From Chloroflexota bacterium (GTDB taxonomy: Bacteria; Chloroflexota; Limnocylindria; P2-11E; CF-107), in the NCBI GenBank assembly GCA_005881435.1, contig VBHP01000089.1:1-33088 (forward strand): a stretch of 33,088 nucleotides of DNA. The letters run 5' to 3'. A program made the translations under genes and the position numbers. Positions 22,414 to 29,782 of the stretch are shown piece after piece; within the stretch, counting starts at the first letter, position 1, and each line of letters opens with the position of its first letter. Below the pieces are notes generated by a model. The model did not search any database. It had not been told where the DNA came from and saw only the letters and a list, made by a program, of their open reading frames with translations.

Positions 22414-23597
22414 GGCGGCGCCTACATCAAGCTGCGGAGGTCATTGTGGTTCCTGAACGTCCTCTTCGACGTCGTTCTCGCGCGTTTCCGATCCTTGCCG
22501 GCGCGGCCGCGACCGCCCTCGTTCTCGTCGTTGCGGTGGCGGTCGGGCAGTATCTCGGCGGCCGGCGCGACCAGTCCGGCGTCGCAGCCTCGCCGACGGC
22601 GACGCCAAGCGCATCGTCCACGGGAAGCCCGAGCCCGACGCCGAGCGGCTCGCCCAGCGCGACCCCCACGTCGCGGGCGACGCTGACTCCTGTGCCAACA
22701 ACGATTTCCCTGCCGACCACCGCGCAGCTCAGCGCGCCCTCCCGCGACGTGGTCTGGGCGCTCGTCAGCGGCAGCGTGCTGTTCCGTTCCACGAACCATG
22801 GCGACACCTGGGAGCAGCGGCCGGTGCCGTCGCCGCTGGTCAACGCGGAGGTCGCATTCGCCAACGAGCGTGAGGGCTGGCTCACCACCGTGGGCTCGCC
22901 GGCGACGCAATGTCAGTCGCAAAGCGTCACGCTCTGGCACACGACCGACGCGGGCGCCACCTGGGATCAACTCACGACGACCGGGATCGCCGCCACACAG
23001 TGCAAAGGTCGCGTTTCCTTCATCGACCAGACCCACGGATTCCTCGTGGCCTCGGATCCGCAACATGCGCCGGTGATCTACCGCACCACCGATGAGCGCC
23101 GCGCGGGTGGCCAGAGCTGGAGCGCGTCGCAACCGCTCGCCGATCCACCGGGCGTCGCGACGACGCCGGGCGGCCCGCAGCTGCAACCGGGACGCGTGCG
23201 CGGATTCGGCTCGGTGCTCCTGGTGCCGGTCTCCGGTCCGGGCGCAGGAGTCAACGCCGCCCAATACGTATACCGCTCCACAGACGGGGGAGCGTCGTGG
23301 AGTGCGGTCCTTGACCGGCAGGGGCGCGCGGCGACGCCGCCGAACTCGGACGGCTTCTTCGCGCTGGTGACGGATATGCGCTGGTTGTCGATCGTTCTGC
23401 CCGGACCCTCGCAGGAGACGACCGACGCCGGCAAGACCTGGCATTCGTACCAGACCGACTATTCGCAGGCCGCTCCGGTCGCGCCGGATGTCCTTTTCGC
23501 CGACGCGTCAGTGGGGTACGCCACCGTACGCGGCAGCATTCAGCGCACGCTGGACGGCGGCGCGCACTGGACGACCATAAAGACGCCGGGCACCTAG
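22389..23597 (+). CDS. membrane-anchored Asp-box (BNR-like) beta-propeller, sigma-factor partner
   Basis: This protein has 402 residues. It begins with a short cytoplasmic head of about 32 residues (basic, DDRELRRRLHQAAEV), then one transmembrane helix (about 34-55) and a Pro/Ser/Thr linker (about 66-110). An extracytoplasmic domain follows with Asp-boxes of the S/T-x-D-x-G-x-x-W type near 134-141, 185-192, 297-304, 344-351 and 387-394, plus a degenerate one near 233-244. Such repeats form beta-propellers (sialidase, YCF48/Vps10 types). Two Cys (175, 205) could form a disulfide. GTG 22389 has GGGAGG 7 nt upstream and overlaps the sigma gene by 25 bases. By position it may bind or control the sigma factor, but the head is too short for a known anti-sigma domain. 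Confidence 0.82.
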   Translation: MAYDDRELRRRLHQAAEVIVVPERPLRRRSRAFPILAGAAATALVLVVAVAVGQYLGGRRDQSGVAASPTATPSASSTGSPSPTPSGSPSATPTSRATLTPVPTTISLPTTAQLSAPSRDVVWALVSGSVLFRSTNHGDTWEQRPVPSPLVNAEVAFANEREGWLTTVGSPATQCQSQSVTLWHTTDAGATWDQLTTTGIAATQCKGRVSFIDQTHGFLVASDPQHAPVIYRTTDERRAGGQSWSASQPLADPPGVATTPGGPQLQPGRVRGFGSVLLVPVSGPGAGVNAAQYVYRSTDGGASWSAVLDRQGRAATPPNSDGFFALVTDMRWLSIVLPGPSQETTDAGKTWHSYQTDYSQAAPVAPDVLFADASVGYATVRGSIQRTLDGGAHWTTIKTPGT

Positions 23598-23620
23598 CTC
23601 CCGAATTCTCCCGGCGGGGC

Positions 23621-23649
23621 GCGCCGCGGTCGGCTTACGACCGCGGCGC
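23621..23649 (+). terminator. strong GC hairpin after the beta-propeller gene
   Basis: GCGCCGCGGTCG (23621-23632) and CGACCGCGGCGC (23638-23649) are perfect 12-bp arms around GCTTA. No U-tract follows. It separates the sigma/propeller pair from the lspA operon and is probably a terminator of the GC-only kind or an mRNA end-protecting hairpin. Confidence 0.5.
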
Positions 23650-23655
23650 CTCCAA

Positions 23656-23684
23656 TGGAGAAAGTGAGCGCAGTCTCCTAGCAT
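23656..23684 (+). promoter_or_regulatory. weak promoter candidate for the DksA/TraR-like gene operon
   Basis: TGGAGA (23656-23661) and TAGCAT (23679-23684) with 17 bp between, each 4 of 6 consensus bases. It lies between the GC hairpin and the gene start, the only gap where a promoter for the operon could sit. Confidence 0.3.
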
Positions 23685-23704
23685 CCAGCGTCCGAGGGGA
23701 ACGA

Positions 23705-24067
23705 ATGGCTATCGACACCACGGGCATCAGGGCGAAACTCGAGGAAGAGCGCCACCGCATCCAGGCCGAGATCGAGGCCTTATCCGAGGCCGACTCCCAG
23801 AGTGAGCGTGAGCGGGCCGGCCGGGCCGGTCGCGGCAACCACATGGCCGAGGACGCGAGCGAGACCTTCGAGCACGAGAAGTCGCTCGCGCTGCTGCACA
23901 ACCTGCGCAGCATCGAGTCTCAGGTCGACCGCGCGTTGGCGAAGCTGGAGAAGGGGACGTACGGTCAGTGCGACGACTGCGGTAAACCGATCGCGGCGGA
24001 GCGTCTCGCGGCGATTCCCTACGCCGCACTCTGCATCGACTGCAAGGCCAAGCGAGAGCGACGCTGA
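23705..24067 (+). CDS. DksA/TraR-type C4 zinc-finger protein
   Basis: This 120-residue protein has an N-terminal coiled coil (about 8-85, rich in Glu and Arg) and a C-terminal zinc finger C89-C92-C110-C113 (CDDCGKPI to CIDC). DksA-type proteins enter the RNA polymerase secondary channel. The short YteA/TraR-like forms often sit just upstream of lspA in Gram-positive-type genomes, as here. The acidic tip needed for ppGpp-linked activity is not obvious (SEADSQSERE), so its effect on transcription is uncertain. ATG 23705 has GAGGGG a few bases upstream. The stop overlaps lspA as CTGA. Confidence 0.88.
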   Translation: MAIDTTGIRAKLEEERHRIQAEIEALSEADSQSERERAGRAGRGNHMAEDASETFEHEKSLALLHNLRSIESQVDRALAKLEKGTYGQCDDCGKPIAAERLAAIPYAALCIDCKAKRERR

Positions 24068-24546
24068 CCCTCGCTTCGCCGCGCCGGCTCGCGTGGATCG
24101 TTTTCGTCGCCGCCGTCGTGTTCCTTCTGGACCGCCTGACCAAGAACGCTGTCGCGCAGAACCTCCGGGTCGGCGAGAGTCGCGAGGTGCTCGACGACTA
24201 CGTGCGCATCACACATTCGCAGAACACCGGCGCGGCATTCGGCCTACTGCCGGAGCGCACGACGCTGCTGTCGATCCTGTCGGTGCTCGCGGTCTTCGTG
24301 ATCCTGTACTACTACCGGCAACTGCGCGCCGACTCGCCGCTGATCGCGACCACGCTTGGCCTGCAGCTCGGGGGCGCTTTCGGCAATCTCGTCGACCGTC
24401 TGGGCCAGGGCTACGTCGTCGACTTCATCGACGTCGGCGTCGGCCCGTACCGCTACTGGACCTTCAACATCGCGGACTCGTCGATCGTGATCGGGATCTT
24501 CGGCGTGCTCGGGCTGCTATGGCTGGAGGAGCGGCGCAAGAAGTGA
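24064..24546 (+). CDS. lspA: lipoprotein signal peptidase (CTG start)
   Basis: This four-helix membrane aspartyl protease cleaves the signal peptide of lipidated prolipoproteins, such as the BMP lipoprotein in this window. The catalytic Asp pair is D111 (FGNLVDRL) and D138 (FNIADSS), and QNTGAAFG is conserved. GTG 24118 would remove most of the first helix (LAWIVFVAAVVFLLDRLTK). Reading from CTG 24064, which overlaps the upstream TGA as CTGA, gives a normal 160-residue protein with a basic N-terminus. A weak GAGAG lies upstream. The stop overlaps rluD as GTGA. Confidence 0.93.
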   Translation: MTLASPRRLAWIVFVAAVVFLLDRLTKNAVAQNLRVGESREVLDDYVRITHSQNTGAAFGLLPERTTLLSILSVLAVFVILYYYRQLRADSPLIATTLGLQLGGAFGNLVDRLGQGYVVDFIDVGVGPYRYWTFNIADSSIVIGIFGVLGLLWLEERRKK

Positions 24547-25493
24547 GCGAGCGCATCGCGTTGACGGTCGAGGGGGACGCACGCGAGCGCCTGGACCGCT
24601 ACCTCGCGGCGCGCACGATGCTCTCGCGGTCCGCGATCAAACGCCTTCTGGACGAGGGTCTGGTGCGCGTCGACGGACACGCCGCCGAGCCGGCGCATCG
24701 CGTGCGTTCCGGCGAAGCGATCGAGGTCGAGGTGCGCGACGCCGTGCTTCCGGCCGAGCTCGTGGCCGAAGACATTCCCGTGCCGGTGCTCTTCGAGGAT
24801 GAGGATGTCATCGTGGTCAACAAGCCCGCCGGACTCGTGGTGCATCCCGCCGCGGGTCATGCGACCGGAACGTTGGTGAACGCGCTTCTCGGCCATATCG
24901 AGGCAACCGCGGGCCGCGCCGAGCGTCGACCGGGCATCGTGCATCGCTTGGACAAGGACACCAGCGGCGTGCTGGTGGTAGCCAAGAACGACACCGCGCA
25001 GCTCGCGCTGGCGCGCCAAATCCAGGGACAGCGGTTCGACAAGGAGTACCTCGCGCTGGTGTGGGGCGACCCGGGAGCGCGACCCGGCGTCATCGAGGCG
25101 CCGTTGCGCCGCGACGCCAAGGATCGGCGGCGCGTCGCGATCGAGACCGGCGGCCGCGAGGCCACCACGCGGTTCGCACGCATCGCCGCATGGCATCGAA
25201 AGCCGGACCTCGCGCTGCTGCACGTCCGTCCGGTGACCGGCCGGACACATCAGATCCGCGCGCACCTGGCGTTCGCCGGATACCCCGTCGTCGGCGATCC
25301 GGTATATGGGCGGCGCAGCGACCCGATCGGGCTGGATCGTCAATTCCTGCACGCCTGGCGTCTGACGCTGCGGCTGCCGCATGCCGGTGAGCGCACCTTC
25401 ACCGCGCCGCTCCCCGGCGATCTGCGCAAGGTGCTCGCGGCACTCGGTGCCCCGGACGTCAGCGCGCCACCGTATGGAGAGCTCGCGGCTTGA
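24543..25493 (+). CDS. rluD: RluD-family 23S rRNA pseudouridine synthase
   Basis: This enzyme converts specific uridines of 23S rRNA to pseudouridine. Its 316 residues begin with an S4-like RNA-binding domain (about 15-63, RLDRYLAARTMLSRSAIKRLL). The catalytic domain follows, with HRLDKDTSG (Asp137), RFDKEYLALVWG and TGRTHQIRAHLAFAGYPVVGDPVYG. The start is GTG 24543 (GTGA overlap with lspA). It belongs to the RluA/RluD group. Which uridines it modifies cannot be told, so the symbol is by family. lspA-rluD adjacency is a common arrangement. Confidence 0.93.
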   Translation: MSERIALTVEGDARERLDRYLAARTMLSRSAIKRLLDEGLVRVDGHAAEPAHRVRSGEAIEVEVRDAVLPAELVAEDIPVPVLFEDEDVIVVNKPAGLVVHPAAGHATGTLVNALLGHIEATAGRAERRPGIVHRLDKDTSGVLVVAKNDTAQLALARQIQGQRFDKEYLALVWGDPGARPGVIEAPLRRDAKDRRRVAIETGGREATTRFARIAAWHRKPDLALLHVRPVTGRTHQIRAHLAFAGYPVVGDPVYGRRSDPIGLDRQFLHAWRLTLRLPHAGERTFTAPLPGDLRKVLAALGAPDVSAPPYGELAA

Positions 25494-26086
25494 AGCAGGG
25501 GCTGCTCGTCATCATCTCCGCGCCATCCGGCGCGGGGAAGGACACGATCATCAATGGCCTCGTCCGCGAGCTTCCTGATGCCAAGCTGTATGTGACGGCG
25601 ACGAGCCGCCCGCCGCGCCCGGGCGAGAAGCAGGGCGTGGACTACTACTTCTACACGCCGGAGAAGTTCCGCGAGGCCATCGAGGAGGGCTTGTTCCTGG
25701 AGTGGTCGATGGTCCACGACGACTTCAAAGGTGTCCGGAAAGACGCGCTGGCCGAGACGTTGCGCCAGCACGCGGTCGTCATCATCAAGCCCGATCCCCA
25801 GGGCATGCGCAAGCTGAAGGAAGAGCTGCCGCAGGCGCTCACGATCTTCATCATGCCGCCGTCGATCGAATCACTGCGCCGCCGGCTCGAGCGTCGCGGC
25901 ACGGAGACCCCCGAGGCCCGCTCGCTGCGGTTGCGAAATGCGGAGATCGAGATGGCCGCGGCACCGGAGTACGACTACGTCGTCGTCAACGAGGACGGCA
26001 AGGTGGCGGAGACGATCGAGAAGATCAAGGAGATCATCCGCAAGGAGGCAGAGCGACCGAGGACCTACGACCTGGACGGGAAATGA
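25490..26086 (+). CDS. gmk: guanylate kinase
   Basis: Guanylate kinase phosphorylates GMP to GDP with ATP and is needed for GTP and dGTP supply. Its 198 residues start at TTG 25490, overlapping the rluD TGA as TTGA. It has the P-loop APSGAGKDT (K17; Asp where Ser/Gly is more usual), the GMP-binding TSRPPRPGEKQGVDYYF, and EWSMVHDDFKG where GNYYGT is common. The lid region RRLERRGTETPE is present. Usually rpoZ and coaBC follow gmk, but here priA overlaps directly as ATGA. Confidence 0.94.
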   Translation: MKQGLLVIISAPSGAGKDTIINGLVRELPDAKLYVTATSRPPRPGEKQGVDYYFYTPEKFREAIEEGLFLEWSMVHDDFKGVRKDALAETLRQHAVVIIKPDPQGMRKLKEELPQALTIFIMPPSIESLRRRLERRGTETPEARSLRLRNAEIEMAAAPEYDYVVVNEDGKVAETIEKIKEIIRKEAERPRTYDLDGK

Positions 26087-28263
26087 TCGTCGAGGTCGCC
26101 GTGCTCGCGGGCGTTCGCTCGCCTCGCGGCACGTTCTCATATCTGGCGCCGGACGGCGACGTCCCGCCGGCAGGTTCCCTCGTGCGCGTGCCGTTCGGAC
26201 CGCGCGCGGCCCTCGGCGTGGTGCTCGGAAACGGTGAGCCTTCACCGGCGATGAAGTCGATCGGGCACCTCGTGCATCCGACGCCGGTGCTGTACTCGCA
26301 CCAGATCCTGCTCGCGCGCTGGCTTGCCGCGGAGTACCGCTGCGCGCTGGCAGATGCCCTTCGCGCCATGCTGCCGCCCGCGCTCGTCGCGGCCGCGGGC
26401 ACGCGAGGACTGCGCACTCCGCGCGGAGAGCGGTCGCAGGCACAGTTCGCGATCACGCCCGAAGGGCGTGCCGCGCTCGACGGATCAGCGATCCGGCTCG
26501 GTGCGAAGCAGCGCCAGGCGCTGGTGTTGCTGGCGGCGGGCGCGCGCACAGAATCGGAGCTGCGCGAGGTCGGTGGCGATCCCTCGGCGGCGGCGCGCCT
26601 GGCACGACGCGGATTGGCGCTCGCGAGCCGGAGTCTCGTGCGACGTGTGCCCCTCGAATTCGGCGTCGACGATGCGGCCGCGCCACCCGAAGTCCTAAGC
26701 CAGGCGCAGCGTCCGGCGATCGACGCCATCACCGCCGCGCTCGGACGCCACGAGGACTTCTTGCTTCACGGCGTCACCGCAAGCGGAAAGACCGAGGTCT
26801 ATCTGCGTGTCGCGGCCGAGGCGCTGGCGCAGGGTCTCGGCGTGATCGTGCTCGTGCCTGAGATCGCGCTCGCGCCGCAAACGCTCGGGCGCTTCGTGTC
26901 GCGCTTCGGCGAGCGCGTCGCGATTCTGCACAGCGCGCTGTCGGCAGGGGAGCGCTACGACGAGTGGCGCCGGGTGCTCGACGGCGCCGCCGACGTCGTG
27001 GTGGGATCGCGTTCGGCGCTGTTCGCGCCGCTGTCGCGGCCCGGCCTCATCGTCCTCGACGAGGAGCATGAGTCCACGTACAAGCAGGAGTCCGATCCAC
27101 GGTACGACACGCTCGCCGCGGCGCGCGAGCTGGCGCGGCTCGCCGGCGCGGTCGTGATCGCGGGCTCGGCGACGCCGCGCGTGGCGACGTTCTTTCAGGC
27201 GAAACAAGGACGGATGCATCTCGTCGAGCTGCCCGAACGAGTGGGGGAGCGCGTCGTGCCGACTGTCGAGGTGGTCGACCTCCGCGCCGAGCTGCGCGCC
27301 GGAAACCGCAGCATCTTCTCGCGCCGCTTGCGGACGCTCCTGGCCGAGACGATGAAACGTGGCGAGCAAGCCATGCTGTTCCTCAACCGGCGCGGCTACG
27401 CCACGGTGGTGCTGTGTCGCAGTTGCGGTTTCGTGGTGCAGTGTCCGCGCTGCGATGTGCCCTTCGCCTGGCACAGCCCCGGCAAATTGCTCTGCCACCG
27501 CTGCGGACTGAGCGGCGCTGAGCCGCAGACGTGCCCGCGCTGCGGCTCGGCGCAGATCCGGTACCTCGGCAGCGGCACGCAACGCGTCGAGGACGAGGTG
27601 CGCAAGCTCGTCGGCGATGTGCCGATCGTGCGTCTCGACCGCGACGCCGTGCGTCGCGCCGGATCGCACGTCCGGCTGTTCGAGGAGATGCGTTCCGGCC
27701 GAGCGCGCGTGATCGTCGGCACGCAGATGATCGCGAAGGGCTTCGACCTGCCGGGCGTGACCCTCGTCGGCGTGGTCTCCGCCGACACGATGCTGCATCT
27801 GCCCGACTTCGCCGCCGCCGAGCGGACGTTCGCGCTGCTGACGCAGGTGCTGGGCCGATCCGGACGCGGCGCCGGCGGTGGCAGAGGCGTCATTCAGACG
27901 TACGTGCCCGAGCACTACGCGATCCGCGCCGCGGCGCGACAGGACTACGCCTTCTTCGCCGGAGCCGAGCTGGCGGAGCGAAAGCGCTTCGGCTACCCGC
28001 CGTACGGACGGCTCGTGCTGCTGCAGACCAGCGCGAAGCGCGAGGAGACGGTGCGGCGCCGTGCGACGGAGCTGGTGGCGAAGCTCGGTCCGCGTGCGGG
28101 AGAGGGTGAAGAGGTGCTCGGTCCGGCCCCGGCGTTCGCGGCGAAGGTCGCCGACTCCTACCGCTGGCAGGTGGTGTTGCGCGGACCCGATCCGACCCAT
28201 CTGCTCGACGCTGTCGGGGACGAATGGACCATCGACGTCGATCCGGCATCGCTGCTCGGGTAG
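26083..28263 (+). CDS. priA: primosomal protein N' (PriA helicase)
   Basis: PriA restarts stalled replication forks with a 3'-to-5' superfamily 2 helicase. Its 726 residues comprise an N-terminal DNA-binding domain, Walker A GVTASGKTEVYL (about 240), the DEEH box VLDEEHESTYKQ, and an eight-Cys zinc region CRSCG-CPRC-CHRCG-CPRCG (about 446-490). The C-terminal helicase half has GTQMIAKGFDLPGVTLV and QVLGRSGRG, where the more usual form is QVAGRAGRG. The start is ATG 26083, overlapping gmk as ATGA. It is the last gene of the run that starts at 23705. Confidence 0.95.
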   Translation: MIVEVAVLAGVRSPRGTFSYLAPDGDVPPAGSLVRVPFGPRAALGVVLGNGEPSPAMKSIGHLVHPTPVLYSHQILLARWLAAEYRCALADALRAMLPPALVAAAGTRGLRTPRGERSQAQFAITPEGRAALDGSAIRLGAKQRQALVLLAAGARTESELREVGGDPSAAARLARRGLALASRSLVRRVPLEFGVDDAAAPPEVLSQAQRPAIDAITAALGRHEDFLLHGVTASGKTEVYLRVAAEALAQGLGVIVLVPEIALAPQTLGRFVSRFGERVAILHSALSAGERYDEWRRVLDGAADVVVGSRSALFAPLSRPGLIVLDEEHESTYKQESDPRYDTLAAARELARLAGAVVIAGSATPRVATFFQAKQGRMHLVELPERVGERVVPTVEVVDLRAELRAGNRSIFSRRLRTLLAETMKRGEQAMLFLNRRGYATVVLCRSCGFVVQCPRCDVPFAWHSPGKLLCHRCGLSGAEPQTCPRCGSAQIRYLGSGTQRVEDEVRKLVGDVPIVRLDRDAVRRAGSHVRLFEEMRSGRARVIVGTQMIAKGFDLPGVTLVGVVSADTMLHLPDFAAAERTFALLTQVLGRSGRGAGGGRGVIQTYVPEHYAIRAAARQDYAFFAGAELAERKRFGYPPYGRLVLLQTSAKREETVRRRATELVAKLGPRAGEGEEVLGPAPAFAAKVADSYRWQVVLRGPDPTHLLDAVGDEWTIDVDPASLLG

Positions 28264-28283
28264 CGGGATATCCTCTGGCCGGC

Positions 28284-28776
28284 ATGGAGCCCGCGGTGTT
28301 GTCGAAGTTCCTGCACGTCCTATCGGTGCTGGCATTCGTCACCGGACTCGTCGGGCGCGAGATCGTGAACCGGCAGGCCGCGCGCGCCCGGACATCGCCA
28401 CGACCGAAGCGCTGCTTGGGGTAAGCGGTCGTTTCGAGCGCATGGTCGTGGGCGGTTCTATCGCCGTCCTCGTGTTCGGGCTGACGACGGCGTGGCTGCA
28501 ATCCCTGCCGATCCTCGGCTCGCTCCAGGCGGCGCCGTGAACTGGATCCTGGTCTCGCTGGCGCTGTTCGTCCTGATGCAGGTGGCGTTGGTGCCGACCA
28601 TCTTCATCCCGAGCGGTCGCGTATTCGGTGCCGCCTGGGAGGCCGCGAAAGCGCTCGGTCGCAGAACCGCCGAGCTTCAGGCCGCGTTCGAGAACCCGAC
28701 CGTGCGCACTGGCCACGTCGTCGAGTTCATCACCATGTTCGTAGTCCTCGCGCTGATGGTGTTCAATCCGTTCTGA
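28284..28776 (+). pseudogene. DUF2269-like membrane protein with two apparent frameshifts
   Basis: Three frames in order give one membrane protein of DUF2269 type. Frame 1 from ATG 28284 reads FLHVLSVLAFVTGLVGREIVNRQAARA. Near 28390-28393 (CCCGG) it must shift by one missing base to DIATTEALLGVSGRFERM and VVGGSIAVLVFGLTTAWLQ. Near 28533-28538 (GCGCCGTG) it shifts again to VNWILVSLALFVLMQVALV and a last helix ending VLMVFNPF at TGA 28776. Both shifts need one extra base in a G/C run. They could be real inactivation or residual single-base errors. The second break might instead be a GTGA-overlapped separate gene (28537-28776). The function of the family is unknown. Confidence 0.7.
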
Positions 28777-28782
28777 TCGGGA

Positions 28783-29193
28783 TCAGTCGCTTGGTTCCTG
28801 CCAGCGCTTGAGCTTGTCCCAGAAGATGCGCACGCGATAGATCGCATGTCCCTTGGGCTCCTCGTCGGTGCGCATCTCCGCATACCCCAGCGAGACGAGA
28901 TAGCGAGCGATAAGGTCAGCCTGGTGGTCCTGCGCCGGATCTGCGGAGTCGTACGCGATCTCCTTGTCTGCGTCGGCGCTGCGCTGCCGGGCGGCGTCGA
29001 GCATCTGCGCGAAGTCGGCGCGATCGTCGTCCGCCCGCCCCTCGGCGGCCTTCCCGACCGACTCCTCCTCCTTCTTGATGTCGGCCATCTCCCGCCGGGC
29101 GGTCGAAGCCATCTCGACGCTGGCGGCGCGGGATTCGACGAGCTCGCGGACGAGCGCCTCGAAGATTCGGTCGTATGCCCACTGCTCGGTCAT
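28783..29193 (-). CDS. uncharacterised acidic protein
   Basis: This 136-residue soluble protein starts at ATG 29193. It is mostly helical and charged (MADIKKEEESVGKAAEGRADDDRADFAQMLDAARQ, in two parts), with a C-terminal stretch containing LIARYLVSLGYAEMR and YRVRIFWDKLKRW. It has no signal peptide, membrane helix or known catalytic motif, and I recognise no family. It converges with the DUF2269-like gene (6 bp between stops) and is divergent from def. No Shine-Dalgarno is visible, so it may also be leaderless. Amino-acid composition and Lys/Arg balance look like a real protein rather than a chance frame. Confidence 0.6.
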   Translation of the reverse strand: MTEQWAYDRIFEALVRELVESRAASVEMASTARREMADIKKEEESVGKAAEGRADDDRADFAQMLDAARQRSADADKEIAYDSADPAQDHQADLIARYLVSLGYAEMRTDEEPKGHAIYRVRIFWDKLKRWQEPSD

Positions 29194-29250
29194 TCGACGG
29201 CAGGCGCGGCGCAAGAAGCGTGCCCGCGCTCTCAGCCGACGCCTCGTCCG

Positions 29251-29256
29251 TAAAAT
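29251..29256 (+). promoter_or_regulatory. leaderless-type -10 box of def
   Basis: TAAAAT lies 6 nt before ATG 29263, in the same GTAAAAT word that precedes fabD. A transcript would begin at or next to the start codon. Confidence 0.6.
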
Positions 29257-29262
29257 CGGCGC

Positions 29263-29766
29263 ATGGCCGTCCGGACGATCAAAGGTCTCGACGATCCGAT
29301 CGTGCGCCAGAAAGCGAAAAAGGTCGGCAAGGTCGACGCGCAGATCCGCGTCCTGATCGCGGACCTCATCGCTTCGATGCGCGCCGCTCCCGGTGTCGGT
29401 CTCGCTGCGCCGCAGGTCGGCGTCCCGCTCCGGGTCGCCGTCGTGGAGATCGAGAAGAAGCTGTTCACGCTGGTGAACCCGGAGATCGTGGAGCGCTCGA
29501 AAGAGACGCAGACCGGACCGGAGGGCTGCCTATCGATACCGGGCTACTGGGCCGATGTCGAGCGCGCGATGAAGGTCCGCGTGCGCGCGCTGGATAAGAG
29601 CGGCAAGCGCTTCACCACGACCGCGGAGGGCTTCCTCGCTCGTGCGTTCCAGCACGAGCTCGATCACCTTGACGGCGTCCTCTACATCGACCGGCTGCCC
29701 TCGCTGGATCTCCTGCGCCGCGTCGAGGACATCGAGCAAGAGGAAGAGGCGGCCACCGTCGGCTAA
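29263..29766 (+). CDS. def: peptide deformylase
   Basis: This metalloenzyme removes the formyl group from new protein N-termini. Its 167 residues contain all three motifs: GVGLAAPQVG (44-53), PEGCLS with metal ligand C89, and QHELDHLDG with H131, E132 and H135. A Lys-rich N-terminus and an acidic C-terminal tail (RRVEDIEQEEEAATVG) complete it. It is first of a def-fmt pair, the enzymes that remove and add the formyl group. Confidence 0.96.
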   Translation: MAVRTIKGLDDPIVRQKAKKVGKVDAQIRVLIADLIASMRAAPGVGLAAPQVGVPLRVAVVEIEKKLFTLVNPEIVERSKETQTGPEGCLSIPGYWADVERAMKVRVRALDKSGKRFTTTAEGFLARAFQHELDHLDGVLYIDRLPSLDLLRRVEDIEQEEEAATVG

Positions 29767-29782
29767 GTCCGCGCCGCGCGTC

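Noticed and set aside
24118-24546. lspA starting at GTG 24118
   Set aside because: It would lose most of the first transmembrane helix, which is clearly encoded upstream in the same frame.
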